Assembly (NCBI RefSeq): GCF_007995085.1
Contig: NZ_VOQS01000005.1
Location: 2,356,001 to 2,420,000, forward strand
From: Paraburkholderia azotifigens
GTDB taxonomy: Bacteria; Pseudomonadota; Gammaproteobacteria; Burkholderiales; Burkholderiaceae
Direction of reading: 5' to 3'
Length of the DNA stretch: 64,000 bases
Below the pieces are notes generated by a model. That model saw only the letters and a list, made by a program, of their open reading frames with translations. It made no database searches and had not been told where the DNA came from. Shown in pieces: positions 1-8,791 of the stretch. How positions within the stretch are numbered: the stretch's first letter is position 1; each line of letters starts with the position of its first letter. A program made the position numbers and the translations under genes.

Positions 1-26
1 GGCCGTCGCGCTGCCCGCGGGCAGGA

Positions 27-1205
27 TCAGAAGCGATGTCTCAAGCCGACCGTTGCCTGCACCTGGTTGGTCGTGGAGGAGGGAGCACTGACGCCATTGA
101 TCCATGCGACGCCCAATGGCGACGTGCCGCTCGGACTCACGCGCTGCCACGCGCCCTGAATATAGACATCGGTGCGCAGCGAGAAGTGGTAGTCGGCCAT
201 CGCGCTGACCTGATTCCAATGGGGGATTCCACCACCTCCGTTTCCGCCCGCGCGCGAGTAGGTGTACGCGCCCGCGAGTTCGACCGACGGCGTCAGCGCA
301 TAGCGGAAGTTGCCCTCGAAGTTCTGGAACGTTCCGCTCAGCCCCCCTTGAAAGAACTGGGCGAACTTGCTGTGCGAGTAAACGAAGCCCGCGACAGCAG
401 GGCCGAACGAGTAGTTCACGCCGAGACCGAAGGTCTTCTGGCTGCTGGCCAGCACGCCGAGCGGGACGCCGCTTGGCGAAAGCGCGCCTTGCAGGGAAGC
501 GCCCGTCGTATCGGTGACCGCGCCGTTCGTGTTGAGTTGGGCCGGCGTGCGCGCGGAACTGTTGAGTTGAAGGTAGCCCGCACCGAAGTTCAGCGCGCCC
601 GCTCGATACGACATGCCGAAGCTGTAGGCGCGATTGTTCGTGAAACTGCCTGCCTGATTGGAAAAACCGTACAGCGCGCCGAACCTGAGGCCACCGAACG
701 CCGGGCTCTGGTATTTGACGGAGTTATTGATCTGGAATGAGTCGTTCAGATTGTCGTTGTCCAGCGGATGCGCGAAGTGCGTGCCGCCGAACTCGGTGCC
801 CGTCAACGAAAGCGGTGCGACAAAATCGACCATGCTGTCGGTTTGGCGGCCCAGCGTAAGCGCACCGTAATCGCGACTCGACAAGCCGACATACGCCTGA
901 CGATTGAAGATCCGGTTGTTCGACGAATACTGCCCGTTGTTCACGTTGAAGCCGCTTTCCAGCGTGAAGATGGCCTTCAGGCCTGCACCCAGATCTTCAC
1001 CCCCGCGAAGACCCCAGCGGCTGTACTGGACGGCGCCGCTGGTCATTTCCCAGTTGCTGTGCCCGCTGCCCGTTCCGGCGATCTGGTTGTTCGTGTAGCT
1101 CAGGCCGGCGTCGATCAGCCCGTAAAGCGTGATGCTGCTTTGCGCATGCGCCACGCCGGCCAGAGTGGTCAGCGCTGCCGCACCCGTTATAAGCACTTTT
1201 TTCAT
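27..1205 (-). CDS. Outer-membrane general porin (OmpC-like, Burkholderia type)
   Basis: Trimeric 16-strand beta-barrel porin for passive diffusion across the outer membrane. The 392-residue length fits the family. A Sec signal peptide of about 21 residues ends in AHA, followed by the typical mature start QSSITLYGLIDAGL. The protein ends in GLRHRF; the terminal Phe is the signal recognised by the Bam machinery. Alternating hydrophobic strands such as KAIFTLESGFN and QAYVGLSS match the Gram-negative porin fold. The ATG at 1205 follows an AGGG-type ribosome site and is supported by the signal peptide. No partner gene is linked, and substrate preference cannot be read from the sequence. Confidence 0.95.
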   Translation of the reverse strand: MKKVLITGAAALTTLAGVAHAQSSITLYGLIDAGLSYTNNQIAGTGSGHSNWEMTSGAVQYSRWGLRGGEDLGAGLKAIFTLESGFNVNNGQYSSNNRIFNRQAYVGLSSRDYGALTLGRQTDSMVDFVAPLSLTGTEFGGTHFAHPLDNDNLNDSFQINNSVKYQSPAFGGLRFGALYGFSNQAGSFTNNRAYSFGMSYRAGALNFGAGYLQLNSSARTPAQLNTNGAVTDTTGASLQGALSPSGVPLGVLASSQKTFGLGVNYSFGPAVAGFVYSHSKFAQFFQGGLSGTFQNFEGNFRYALTPSVELAGAYTYSRAGGNGGGGIPHWNQVSAMADYHFSLRTDVYIQGAWQRVSPSGTSPLGVAWINGVSAPSSTTNQVQATVGLRHRF

Positions 1206-1532
1206 TTGGCCGCCCTAGCTGAGATCGAGAGAAAAACTCCGCACGACTCCGCCCCCGGAGACATCGACGCCTGTGTTGAAAGCGCTTCACTAGAAGCTGG
1301 CGCGATGTTCTTCCTCTACTTTATGCGACCGCGATGAGAATCGCCAGATTGTGCGACGATCGTCCGTTTGAAGCTGCCGTTGCCGCGATTGTGAGGGCGC
1401 GTGCTGTGCGGATGGTGTCGTCGAACATACCTGAATAATGTAGGCATCCTATGCATCGATAAGGCGATGGCACTCACTGAAGCAGCATGATCGTGATCGC
1501 CTGATGCGGACCACGCACCGCAATGCGTCGCC
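1206..1532. other. Intergenic region upstream of the porin
   Basis: About 330 bases without a convincing gene. It must hold the porin promoter and 5' leader on the minus strand, but I could not assign -35/-10 boxes with confidence. Reading frames here have arginine-rich, low-complexity translations typical of non-coding frames in high-GC DNA. Confidence 0.4.
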
Positions 1533-2084
1533 ATGCAAGCCGCAATGTTCGCGCCGCGCGCCCGCCTTAACCATTCGCTCAGCAACCTGCTGTCGAGCCC
1601 CGTGGTGCGGGGCGGGTTGATCATCAACTTCTGCTACAGCTATTTCGCGTTCTACTGCATGACGTGGATGCCCGCGTATCTGGTCGAACAGCGCGGGCTG
1701 TCGCTGCGGCAGTCGGGACTCTACGCGTTCTTCAGTTTCGCGGGCATTGCCGTCGTGGCGGCGCTCGCCGGGCTGGCCGCGGACCGGCTGATCGCACGCG
1801 GGCACGATGCCGTGGTGGTGCGCAAGTCGTTCATCGTGGCCGGGTTCATGGGCGGCACGACGGTTCTGCTCGGCGCTTATACGCGTTCGCCGCAGATGGC
1901 GCTGTTCTGGAGTGTCGTCTCGCTGTCGCTTCTGGGTCTCGTCACCGCAAACAATCTGGCGCTCGTCAAGCTCACGTTGAATCCGAAGCAGGCGGTCGGA
2001 TTGAATACGGGCCTGCAGCACCTGGCGACGAGTCTGGCGGGCGGCGTGTCGGCCAGTCTGTCCGAAGCCCGGAGAAGCGTATGA
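1533..2084 (+). pseudogene. Internal fragment of an MFS transporter
   Basis: The translated stretch resembles the C-terminal half of an ACS-type major facilitator: a segment after the central loop (SSPVVRGGLIINFCYSYF), then helices with GLSLRQSGLYAFFSF, FIVAGFMGGTTVLLGAY and LSLLGLVTANNLALVKL, then GLNTGLQHLATSLAGGVSAS. A full transporter has about 430 residues. Here the first six helices are absent upstream and the frame leaves the family after GGVSASLS, ending in EARRSV and a stop. The apparent ATG start lies in unrelated sequence. I read it as a decayed remnant, truncated at both ends, not a working gene. Confidence 0.7.
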
Positions 2085-2383
2085 GCGGCGAGTGCAAATC
2101 CCTTCGCGTTCTCATCGAGGACTGGTTCGGAAGCGGTGAGCTTTTCACGATTACCCGGCCGGACCGCGCGAAGACATTGCCATGCAGGGCGGTAAAAGTC
2201 GAGGTCGCCAGGTCGTCCGGACCGCTCGCGATGGTGTTCTTTCGACACGGCGACGGCTCGTGATGCGTTTATCCGCCCAGGATCGTCCGGCCGACAATGA
2301 ACTGGCTGTTACGCGCGCATCGGAACGCCGGATCCACATTCCACGAAACCACTCCATTGAACATGTTCAGGGAATCAGCATGA
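2081..2383 (+). pseudogene. Small hypothetical gene with an in-frame stop (candidate)
   Basis: An ATG at 2081 follows GGAGAAGC at good ribosome-site spacing. It opens a 60-codon frame of ordinary composition (start MSGECKSLRVLIEDWFGSGE, end MVFFRHGDGS) that stops at TGA 2261. The frame continues sensibly past that stop as CVYPPRIVRPTMNWLL to a second TGA at 2381. A TGG-to-TGA change at codon 61 (a Trp in DGSWCVYPP) would explain this. I do not recognise the family firmly. It could be a complete 60-residue protein, a 100-residue pseudogene, or chance. Confidence 0.35.
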
Positions 2384-2737
2384 TGTGTCTACCGGAATGT
2401 TCCGCTTGCGCGGCGCGCGGCCTTTCTCGAGGGCAGCCAGCGAGGCATTGACCCGCAAGCCCGCGCAGACCATGTTGACGCCCGGCATATTCGACGCGTA
2501 TTGCGCGGGCAAGCGCTGTCGATGCGAACCCGCTCGGCTTTGTTACCGTCGACCTGCAGAAGGCGAAAGCTCTCTATATTGCAGCACGTACGACCGTAAA
2601 TCGGTTGAAACGGCACCTCAGACAAACTACGATTCGTAACGCGGGATAGGCCCTGTTTCCATGCGGGCCGCCATCCGGCATATCTGCAATCTGGCGCCGG
2701 GCATTAAGCGTCATTTCGATGTAGAAAGGAACTTCTC
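2384..2737. other. Intergenic region, no gene seen
   Basis: About 350 bases between the decayed fragments and the DUF4434 gene. The translated frames have no recognisable domain, signal peptide or ribosome site. The 3' end (about 2725-2737, GAAAGGAACTTCTC) supplies the ribosome-binding site of the gene starting at 2738. Confidence 0.4.
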
Positions 2738-3610
2738 GTGGCCGCATCGGGCAAAAGGTTTCCTCATCTTCGACTGTTGGCCGTTATATCGGCATTGCTG
2801 CCAATGATCGCGGGCTGCTCGACGATGGCGCAGGATGTGCGTGTCGATGGCACGGTGTGGCAGCCAGACGAAAAGACAGCGAACCCGTCGGCGCACTGGG
2901 ATGTCCTGGGGGCTGAAAATCTGCTCATCCAGTGGACGGCGTTTGACGATATGTCGCTCATCGACGGCACGCCGTTACCGGGCGCGCCGTATCATATCGA
3001 CTGGCAGCGAATCGGTCGGGAACCGTGGGCGAAGAATGTCATCCTGGGACTCGCCGCGTACCCATCTGAATCTAAAGCGCGTGCCAATGTTCCGAAGCTC
3101 GTCGCCCAGTCGCTCGACATCGCGCGAACACCTGTACCGCTGCATGTGACGGGATACTACTTCCCCGTCGAGGTGGACCCGACGTGGACAGATGTATCGT
3201 CATTTGCCGCGCGACTTGTGGCGTTGCCGAGGCCGCTCTGGATAACCGTATACGATCAAAGCAACATAGGTCCCGTTCCGCTGGCGGACTGGATGCAAAC
3301 CTGGCTCCCTCCGGACATCGGCGTCTTCTTCCAGGACGGCTGCGGCGTCTATGCCCGCGAACCGGGAGTTGCCCGTCAGTACCTGGATGTCCTGTCGGAG
3401 CGTTTCGGCAAGGGGCGCATCCGTGTTATTGCAGAGGCGTTTCGTCCGGTTGACGCGTCCACGTTCCGCCCGGCTACTCCCGAGGAACTGCTTCCTCAAC
3501 TACGCGCGTATAACGGGTATTCGGTTTATCTTTTCGATGGACCGCACTATGTTCCCGACGACACGATCCGGCAACTGGCTCCGGCGGCGGCTGCTGCGAA
3601 GGGAATGTAA
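2738..3610 (+). CDS. DUF4434-type periplasmic lipoprotein, YbcH-like
   Basis: A 290-residue exported protein. A hydrophobic leader ends in a lipobox, MIAGC, with Cys27 as the lipidation site, so it is probably membrane anchored and faces the periplasm. The rest resembles the DUF4434 family (glycoside-hydrolase-like TIM barrel): LIQWTAFDDM near residue 65, then AKNVILGLAAYPSE, PVEVDPTW, and a late GIRVIAEAFRP-like strand. From memory, E. coli YbcH, the neighbour of nfrA/nfrB, is of this type and size, so the gene probably belongs to the NfrA/NfrB system although it lies on the opposite strand. It starts with GTG after AAGGAA. A role in trimming or handling the glycan is inference. Confidence 0.7.
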   Translation: MAASGKRFPHLRLLAVISALLPMIAGCSTMAQDVRVDGTVWQPDEKTANPSAHWDVLGAENLLIQWTAFDDMSLIDGTPLPGAPYHIDWQRIGREPWAKNVILGLAAYPSESKARANVPKLVAQSLDIARTPVPLHVTGYYFPVEVDPTWTDVSSFAARLVALPRPLWITVYDQSNIGPVPLADWMQTWLPPDIGVFFQDGCGVYAREPGVARQYLDVLSERFGKGRIRVIAEAFRPVDASTFRPATPEELLPQLRAYNGYSVYLFDGPHYVPDDTIRQLAPAAAAAKGM

Positions 3611-3627
3611 GCGCCAGACGCAAAAAA

Positions 3628-3655
3628 TGCGCGCCGGCCTCAAGGCAGGCGCGCA
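3628..3655 (-). terminator. Rho-independent terminator between convergent genes
   Basis: TGCGCGCC and GGCGCGCA pair as a perfect 8-bp stem, with an inner GCCT/AGGC pairing in the loop. On the minus strand it is followed by a run of T (seen as CAAAAAA on the plus strand at 3621-3627). It lies just past the stop of the DUF2334 gene and so should end the nfrB-to-DUF2334 operon. It may also work for the convergent DUF4434 gene. Confidence 0.75.
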
Positions 3656-3674
3656 AAGAACAACACCGAGGGCG

Positions 3675-5318
3675 TTACTGCGCGGTGCTGGGATCGACGA
3701 ACGTATAGCCGAGCCCGGTAATTCCTGTGATGATCGATTTGAAGTCTGCCAACCCCGGTTGATGAAGATCCGGTTCGAGCCAGAACGGATGGAAGAAGAA
3801 CGACGCGAATCCGTCACGTACAGTCAACGCGTATTGCGCGTTGGTCAAGATGTCCTGTGCTGTGTACGTTATGCATGAAAACGGATCGATCGAGCAGATG
3901 TTGTATTCGACGTTACCGAGGTTTTCAGGCAATACCAGTTGTCCGTAGTAGTCGCTCTTGATGATGTACGGGAAGAACTGGCCAACCTCGAAATCCTTGT
4001 TTGGCACGTTTGCGTTGAGACTCGGCGTGTCCGACGTATAGTAGACAACGCGTTGATAGGTCTTGCCGAAGAGCGGCGGCACTGCCTTTATGGCAAGCGG
4101 CGACGACTGATAATGTGGTGCCTCCCAGGCAAAGGGCGTATAGCCGCTCTGGGAAAGCTCCAGCAATCCAGCCGTCAATCGACCGGAAGCCCACGGCGTC
4201 GAATCTTCATCAACGGGGCGCTCCTGAGGCTTGTACCAGAACTCGTAGTCATTCGCGCTGACGGCATTTTCGGTATTGGGAACCGAGTTGTACTGGTGTG
4301 TGTAGCCGTGCATCACGATCTTGCCGCCTCTTGCCAACGCATAGTTCAAGGCCTGCTTCAGACCCGTGGCCTGTGCGAGATGGATGGTTTGCGGTACGCC
4401 GCCGTTATAGGCGCCAAGCGGATCCTTATAAAGAGGGATCGTTGCAATCGAGAACGGTATTCTCTTCGAGAAGAGATAGTCCGTGAGCGACTTCATTGAA
4501 GTGACCGTGGTGACCGCGCTGACGTCCTCGAGCCTGACCAGCGCACGATGGCTGGTTGCCGCGCCGCTCTGCAAGATATCGTGAAGCATGTCGCAGATGA
4601 CGAGATAGCGATCGCGTGGTCCGATGAAGGAAAAAGGCACATCCGCGAAATACCAGAAATTGCCCGCCTTGACGACGTAGGGTGCGACTTCATTGGTCTG
4701 ACTGTCCGTGATGGTGACCAGCGTGCTCGCCTTCGTCGGGTCGGCGATGGCTACGACACCGATGTCAGGGTCGGCGGCGACCGTGCCCGACGTAGAGTCG
4801 TACGAGTAGTACTTCACCATAGTGGAGTTCTTGTAGCTGACGGTGTTGAAGAAGTCGGGTGTCGGATTGCTGGACGACGGCGTCGAGCCCAAACCACGCA
4901 AGCCAGAAAAGGTCACGCCTGTCTTACCGGTGAAGTTATACGTCTGATCCCACGCGAGGTTCCAGATGTTGTACTTGAACCATACGACCGTCTTGTCGCT
5001 CGCGGCCACGTCAGAGAGAAATGCGGCCGGCGTGGTGTTGCCATAGTAGCTGCCAATGTAGAAAACAGCGGAGTAGGGCGCAAGCGTGCCGGCTGTGTAG
5101 TTGTTGACGGGCGCGAGATCGACGGTCGCATTGAAGTGGCCGATGAGATTGCGCAGCATGATTGCATATGCGAGGCCGAGCTTCGAATAAAGGTCGTTGG
5201 CGGGTGCATCGTAAAGCACCAGTACTTTCGCCGTGGTGGTTTGCGCTTGTGTGAAGCGAGGGGTGACCGCCAGGCATATCGCACAGACGAGTACCGCCAT
5301 CGCAAAAAGCTTTTTCAT
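3675..5318 (-). CDS. Exported DUF2334 polysaccharide-deacetylase-like protein
   Basis: 547 residues with a Sec signal peptide (cleavage after FTQAQ, about residue 26). Residues 30-250 form an N-terminal domain (KVLVLYDAPANDLYSK). From about 257 on, the DUF2334 domain follows, a relative of NodB/CE4 deacetylases: RLEDVS (Glu264, Asp265) and HGYTHQY (His337, His341) are the probable metal-binding residues, and WEAPHYQSS near 398 continues the site. The likely reaction is removal of N-acetyl groups from an amino-sugar polymer in the periplasm. It is last in the nfrB-nfrA-wecB operon, which suggests the ManNAc/GlcNAc-type product is partly deacetylated, as PgaB does for PNAG (inference). The ATG follows AGGAG. 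Substrate not shown by sequence. Confidence 0.82.
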   Translation of the reverse strand: MKKLFAMAVLVCAICLAVTPRFTQAQTTTAKVLVLYDAPANDLYSKLGLAYAIMLRNLIGHFNATVDLAPVNNYTAGTLAPYSAVFYIGSYYGNTTPAAFLSDVAASDKTVVWFKYNIWNLAWDQTYNFTGKTGVTFSGLRGLGSTPSSSNPTPDFFNTVSYKNSTMVKYYSYDSTSGTVAADPDIGVVAIADPTKASTLVTITDSQTNEVAPYVVKAGNFWYFADVPFSFIGPRDRYLVICDMLHDILQSGAATSHRALVRLEDVSAVTTVTSMKSLTDYLFSKRIPFSIATIPLYKDPLGAYNGGVPQTIHLAQATGLKQALNYALARGGKIVMHGYTHQYNSVPNTENAVSANDYEFWYKPQERPVDEDSTPWASGRLTAGLLELSQSGYTPFAWEAPHYQSSPLAIKAVPPLFGKTYQRVVYYTSDTPSLNANVPNKDFEVGQFFPYIIKSDYYGQLVLPENLGNVEYNICSIDPFSCITYTAQDILTNAQYALTVRDGFASFFFHPFWLEPDLHQPGLADFKSIITGITGLGYTFVDPSTAQ

Positions 5319-5342
5319 GATGAGGCTCCTGTGTCTGCGTCA

Positions 5343-5690
5343 CTATTGACGGATGAACGTGCCATCTGCGCCACTAAACTGACGCAGATTTTTCCCGATT
5401 GGCTGGCCATGTCCCGATTCGGTATTCTGCTTGACCTCATCGGGAATTCCCGGCGACACGACGGATACGACGGGTGGCTTGTCAGGAGGAGTCACTTTGC
5501 CGCCGGGCCGGGGCGTCGGTGGCTTGGTTCCGTACACGCGCAGGCTCGGTGTGACAGCGAGTCCGCCGGGCCGGGCAGACTCGGCGGAGTTGAGCACGCT
5601 GGCGGCCGGCTCGGCGGCCAAAATCGGCCATGCCATGCAGAGGGCAGCAGACAAGGCTGCGGCCGCGATGAGTTTCGAAGGTTTCATCAT
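5343..5690 (-). CDS. Small exported Pro/Gly-rich protein of the polysaccharide locus
   Basis: About 115 residues starting at tandem ATGs (5690 and 5687) after GGAGAG; the second ATG has the better spacing. A signal peptide (MMKPSKLIAAAALSAALCMA and on to LAAEPA) is followed by a mature part rich in Pro, Gly and Val (KPPTPRPGGKVTPPDKPPVV), probably disordered. I know no family for it. It sits between wecB and the DUF2334 gene, same strand, with gaps of 65 and 24 bases, so it is very likely co-transcribed. A periplasmic adaptor or polymer-binding role is possible but unproven. Confidence 0.65.
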   Translation of the reverse strand: MMKPSKLIAAAALSAALCMAWPILAAEPAASVLNSAESARPGGLAVTPSLRVYGTKPPTPRPGGKVTPPDKPPVVSVVSPGIPDEVKQNTESGHGQPIGKNLRQFSGADGTFIRQ

Positions 5691-5755
5691 GAACTCTCCA
5701 ATACGCTTTAACGAATAAACATAAAAGGTGTGCCGATGGCGAAAAGACGTAGTGG

Positions 5756-7081
5756 TCAATCGGGGCGCACTTTAATGCTGTCGACGTCGTCGAGCGACAA
5801 GTCGATTGCTGTCGCGCTGTCCAATCTTTCTACGCGTGGAACCTTGATCTCTGAATCCAGGCTTTCCGGGAGATGTTCGCCGTTGAAGGGTTTTGCAGGC
5901 GCTATTGCGAGCACATCGACGAGTGTCGGAGCAGTGGACACTTCGATGGCGTCGCGCATGGGCGCGTCTTCGAGAGCGGCAACGATTCTCGAGCACGCAC
6001 GGCCGTCGCCATAGGGGTTTGTTGCGCAGGCCATGCTGCGATAGGCATGTTCGTTGTCGAGCAGTGTCGATGCTTCTGTGAGAATGCGACCGATATCCGT
6101 GCCTACCAGTTTTGCGGTTCCCGCTTCGATTGCTTCCGGACGTTCCGTCGTATCGCGCGTGACGAGTACCGGCTTGCCCAGAGAGGGGGCTTCCTCCTGA
6201 ACGCCGCCCGAATCGGTTATGACCAGGTATGAGCGCGACATGAGGAAAACGAAGGGCAAGTAGTCCTGCGGTTCAGTCAGATAGATGTTCCGCGAGCTGC
6301 CGAGAATTTGCTCCGCGGGCTCGCGAACGTTGGGATTGAGGTGAACGGGATACACGATCTGCACATCTGGATAAGATTGCGCAAGGATGCGTAGCGCCGC
6401 ACAAAACTTGTGGAATGGTTCTCCAAAACTTTCACGACGGTGGCCTGTCACGAGAATCAGGCGACGCGACCAGTCTATGCCGGGGAATCGTTGTGATATC
6501 TCGTTTGCAAGCGCGCGATCGCTGTCTATTTTTTCTCGTACACCGAGCAGCGCGTCAATCACCGTGTTGCCTGTCAGCACGATCTGTTCTGCGGCTGCGC
6601 CTTCAGCCAGCAGGTTGTCGCGTGCGCGTACCGTTGGCACAAAATGCCAGCTGGAAACTGCATCGCATAGCTTGCGGTTCAATTCTTCGGGCCATGGAGA
6701 CCAGATATTTCCGGTCCGCAAGCCGGCTTCGACGTGGCCAACCTTGATGTGCCGATAGAACGCCGCAAGACTTGCCGCGAGTGTCGTGGTCGTATCGCCG
6801 TGCACGAGCACGATCTCCGGTTTTGCTGAATCGTAAACCTCACCGATGTTATTCAGAATGTCCGATGTAATTTCCGTCAGCGATTGCCGCTTACGCATGA
6901 TGTCCAGATCGTAGTCCGGCGATATATCGAACAGGTTGAGAACTTGATCGAGCATCTCGCGATGCTGACCGGTTACGCAGACCTGGACGTCGAAGCACGG
7001 CGTCTCGCGCAGCTTATGAACGAGCGGCGCCATCTTGATCGCTTCGGGCCGGGTGCCGAATACCGTCAACACTTTCTTCAT
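5756..7081 (-). CDS. wecB: UDP-N-acetylglucosamine 2-epimerase (non-hydrolysing)
   Basis: Interconverts UDP-GlcNAc and UDP-ManNAc in the cytosol. All family motifs are present: GTRPEAIK (9-16), VHGDTTTT with Asp96, GHVEAGLRT with Glu118, PEELNR with Glu132, VTGHRRESF with His214, and [11 protein letters not shown] then TRDTTERPE. The acidic residues and His correspond, shifted by one, to E. coli WecB Asp95, Glu117, Glu131 and His213. At 441 residues it exceeds the usual 375 by about 65; the extra C-terminal tail (from about 375) has no known domain. Its place directly behind nfrA implies it supplies UDP-ManNAc to the NfrB-like synthase. The next upstream gene ends 24 bases away. Confidence 0.93.
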   Translation of the reverse strand: MKKVLTVFGTRPEAIKMAPLVHKLRETPCFDVQVCVTGQHREMLDQVLNLFDISPDYDLDIMRKRQSLTEITSDILNNIGEVYDSAKPEIVLVHGDTTTTLAASLAAFYRHIKVGHVEAGLRTGNIWSPWPEELNRKLCDAVSSWHFVPTVRARDNLLAEGAAAEQIVLTGNTVIDALLGVREKIDSDRALANEISQRFPGIDWSRRLILVTGHRRESFGEPFHKFCAALRILAQSYPDVQIVYPVHLNPNVREPAEQILGSSRNIYLTEPQDYLPFVFLMSRSYLVITDSGGVQEEAPSLGKPVLVTRDTTERPEAIEAGTAKLVGTDIGRILTEASTLLDNEHAYRSMACATNPYGDGRACSRIVAALEDAPMRDAIEVSTAPTLVDVLAIAPAKPFNGEHLPESLDSEIKVPRVERLDSATAIDLSLDDVDSIKVRPD

Positions 7082-7105
7082 TATTGCTCTCCTTCAGTTG
7101 CCTTA

Positions 7106-8791
7106 TCAGAACCACAAGGTGGCACGCACGACGAGACCGCGAGCGCGGGCTGCCGACGTCAACGGAACGCGATATTGCACGGTTATATCTGCCCAGCTTG
7201 CCGGGGCGCGGTACCTGGATTCCCGGAACCAGAATCGAAATTGCACGCCGGGTCCGATGCCGATAGCTGTCTGATCGGTGGCCTTGTTATCGTGATCGCC
7301 GGCGAGTGCAATGTGCGGATAGACGGTGAGCTTTTCGCTGACGGGCGATACGCGCCATGTGTGTCCATAGCGCAATTCCGTATAAATGATGTAGCGGCCT
7401 GCATTGACGAAATACGCGCCTTCTATGTACGCCTGCCAGCTTCGCCAGCTCGGCTCCGTCACGCGCAGATCGGTACCGTCTTCCGATGAGTAGCCAAGCC
7501 GGAAAAGAAAGTCGTTTGTCGAGAGGCTGCCGATCTTGAACAGGCGCTCGCCTGTCACAACGAGGTTTTGCGACGGGAGCGGCTTGTAGCGCGCGCCCAC
7601 TGAGCCTTGAACGGTTGGCGCTCCCGTCACGTTTCCGGAGCCGTCGTATGCCGTGCCGTAACCGCGCACGAAGAACTGAAGAATGCGTCCATCCCGATAG
7701 CCGATCTTCGGCGGCTGCCAGTACGCTTCAAAACCGGGCTGCAATACGTCTACCGTTCCCTCAGGGCCGAATGCCGCCGTCTGATACGGCAAGCTGAGCT
7801 GGAACCCCCATTCTCTTTCCAGTTGTTCGACTTCGCGTTTGTATCCGAAACGCCGTTGCTGGTCGAACTCGTGTTCCTTGTCGTCTGCGTCGAGGCTTTG
7901 CTCGAAGAGCTTGACCGAGCGGTCGTTGTCGAAGGTTCGCTTTGCGGCATAGGCGGCGTCGGCATAATTTCCCGCGTTGCCTGCGCCTGCATCGAAGCCG
8001 GCCTGAAATTCTTCGAGAGCCTGTGAATCCTTGCGCTCGCGCAAGAGGTCGTAGGCGGCCTGAAGATGAGCCCGCGCGTTCGCCTGCGCCTCTTCGGCTT
8101 CGGCGTTGTGAGCCTGATCGATGATTGCCTTTGCGTATGAGCGGTCGGCGTCCGTCGTTGCGTGATCGAGCGCCGCTTGCGCCGCTGAAACGGCAGCCTG
8201 GCGATTGCCTTCGATCAGCCGGGTCTGAGCGAGCCGCAACTGCACGGCTACGTCCGACTCGTCGGTCAGCGGTCCAAGCGCCTTCTCTGCTTCGTCGGGG
8301 CGCTCGGCGGCCAGTGCGCTATCGGCCCACGCCAGGCGCAAGGTTCTCTGCTGTTCACTGGTCCACGTTCCTTTCTCAAGCGCGGCCGAAAGGTACCGGA
8401 ATGCCATCTGACTGCGCTGCTGGCGTTGCGCGAGAAAGCCGTTTTGCGCGAGCACCTGCGGGCTGTCGGGAAATTGCTGCAGCAGCTTTTCGGCGAGCGC
8501 ATCCGCTTCGGGTGTCTTGCCCTCGCGGACATACACGTCGAGAAGCAGCAAGCCGAGTTGTTCGCTGCCGGGCTGTACTTTCCACGCCCTCTCCGCATAG
8601 CTTTCGGCGCGGGGCAGATTGCCGTTGGCGATGGATGCATACGCAGCGTCGGCGAGCCGGTACGCACGGGGCGACAGTTTGGGCTGCGCGTACGCATCGA
8701 CGCCACAAAACGTGAGGCAGACAAGCACAGCAGCCGCACGGCCGAACTGGAAACGCGCGGGATTGAATTGAGTTTGCTTTGCCGTATTCAC
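7106..8791 (-). CDS. nfrA: NfrA-like outer-membrane TPR export protein
   Basis: 561 residues: a signal peptide (to about residue 35, VDAYAQ), then helical TPR-like repeats (about 38-290, for example RLADAAYASIANGNLPRAES and GFLAQRQQRSQMAFRYLSAA), then a C-terminal domain (about 330-561) matching the bacteriophage N4 adsorption protein A C-terminal region: GYRDGRILQFFVRGYGTAY, NLVVTGERLFKIG, YIIYTELRYGHTWR, ending LVVRATLWF. The end pattern suggests outer-membrane beta strands. E. coli NfrA is much longer (about 990), so this is a compact form. Its ATG overlaps the nfrB stop by four bases (translational coupling). Likely the outer-membrane component for the NfrB-made polymer. Confidence 0.83.
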   Translation of the reverse strand: MNTAKQTQFNPARFQFGRAAAVLVCLTFCGVDAYAQPKLSPRAYRLADAAYASIANGNLPRAESYAERAWKVQPGSEQLGLLLLDVYVREGKTPEADALAEKLLQQFPDSPQVLAQNGFLAQRQQRSQMAFRYLSAALEKGTWTSEQQRTLRLAWADSALAAERPDEAEKALGPLTDESDVAVQLRLAQTRLIEGNRQAAVSAAQAALDHATTDADRSYAKAIIDQAHNAEAEEAQANARAHLQAAYDLLRERKDSQALEEFQAGFDAGAGNAGNYADAAYAAKRTFDNDRSVKLFEQSLDADDKEHEFDQQRRFGYKREVEQLEREWGFQLSLPYQTAAFGPEGTVDVLQPGFEAYWQPPKIGYRDGRILQFFVRGYGTAYDGSGNVTGAPTVQGSVGARYKPLPSQNLVVTGERLFKIGSLSTNDFLFRLGYSSEDGTDLRVTEPSWRSWQAYIEGAYFVNAGRYIIYTELRYGHTWRVSPVSEKLTVYPHIALAGDHDNKATDQTAIGIGPGVQFRFWFRESRYRAPASWADITVQYRVPLTSAARARGLVVRATLWF

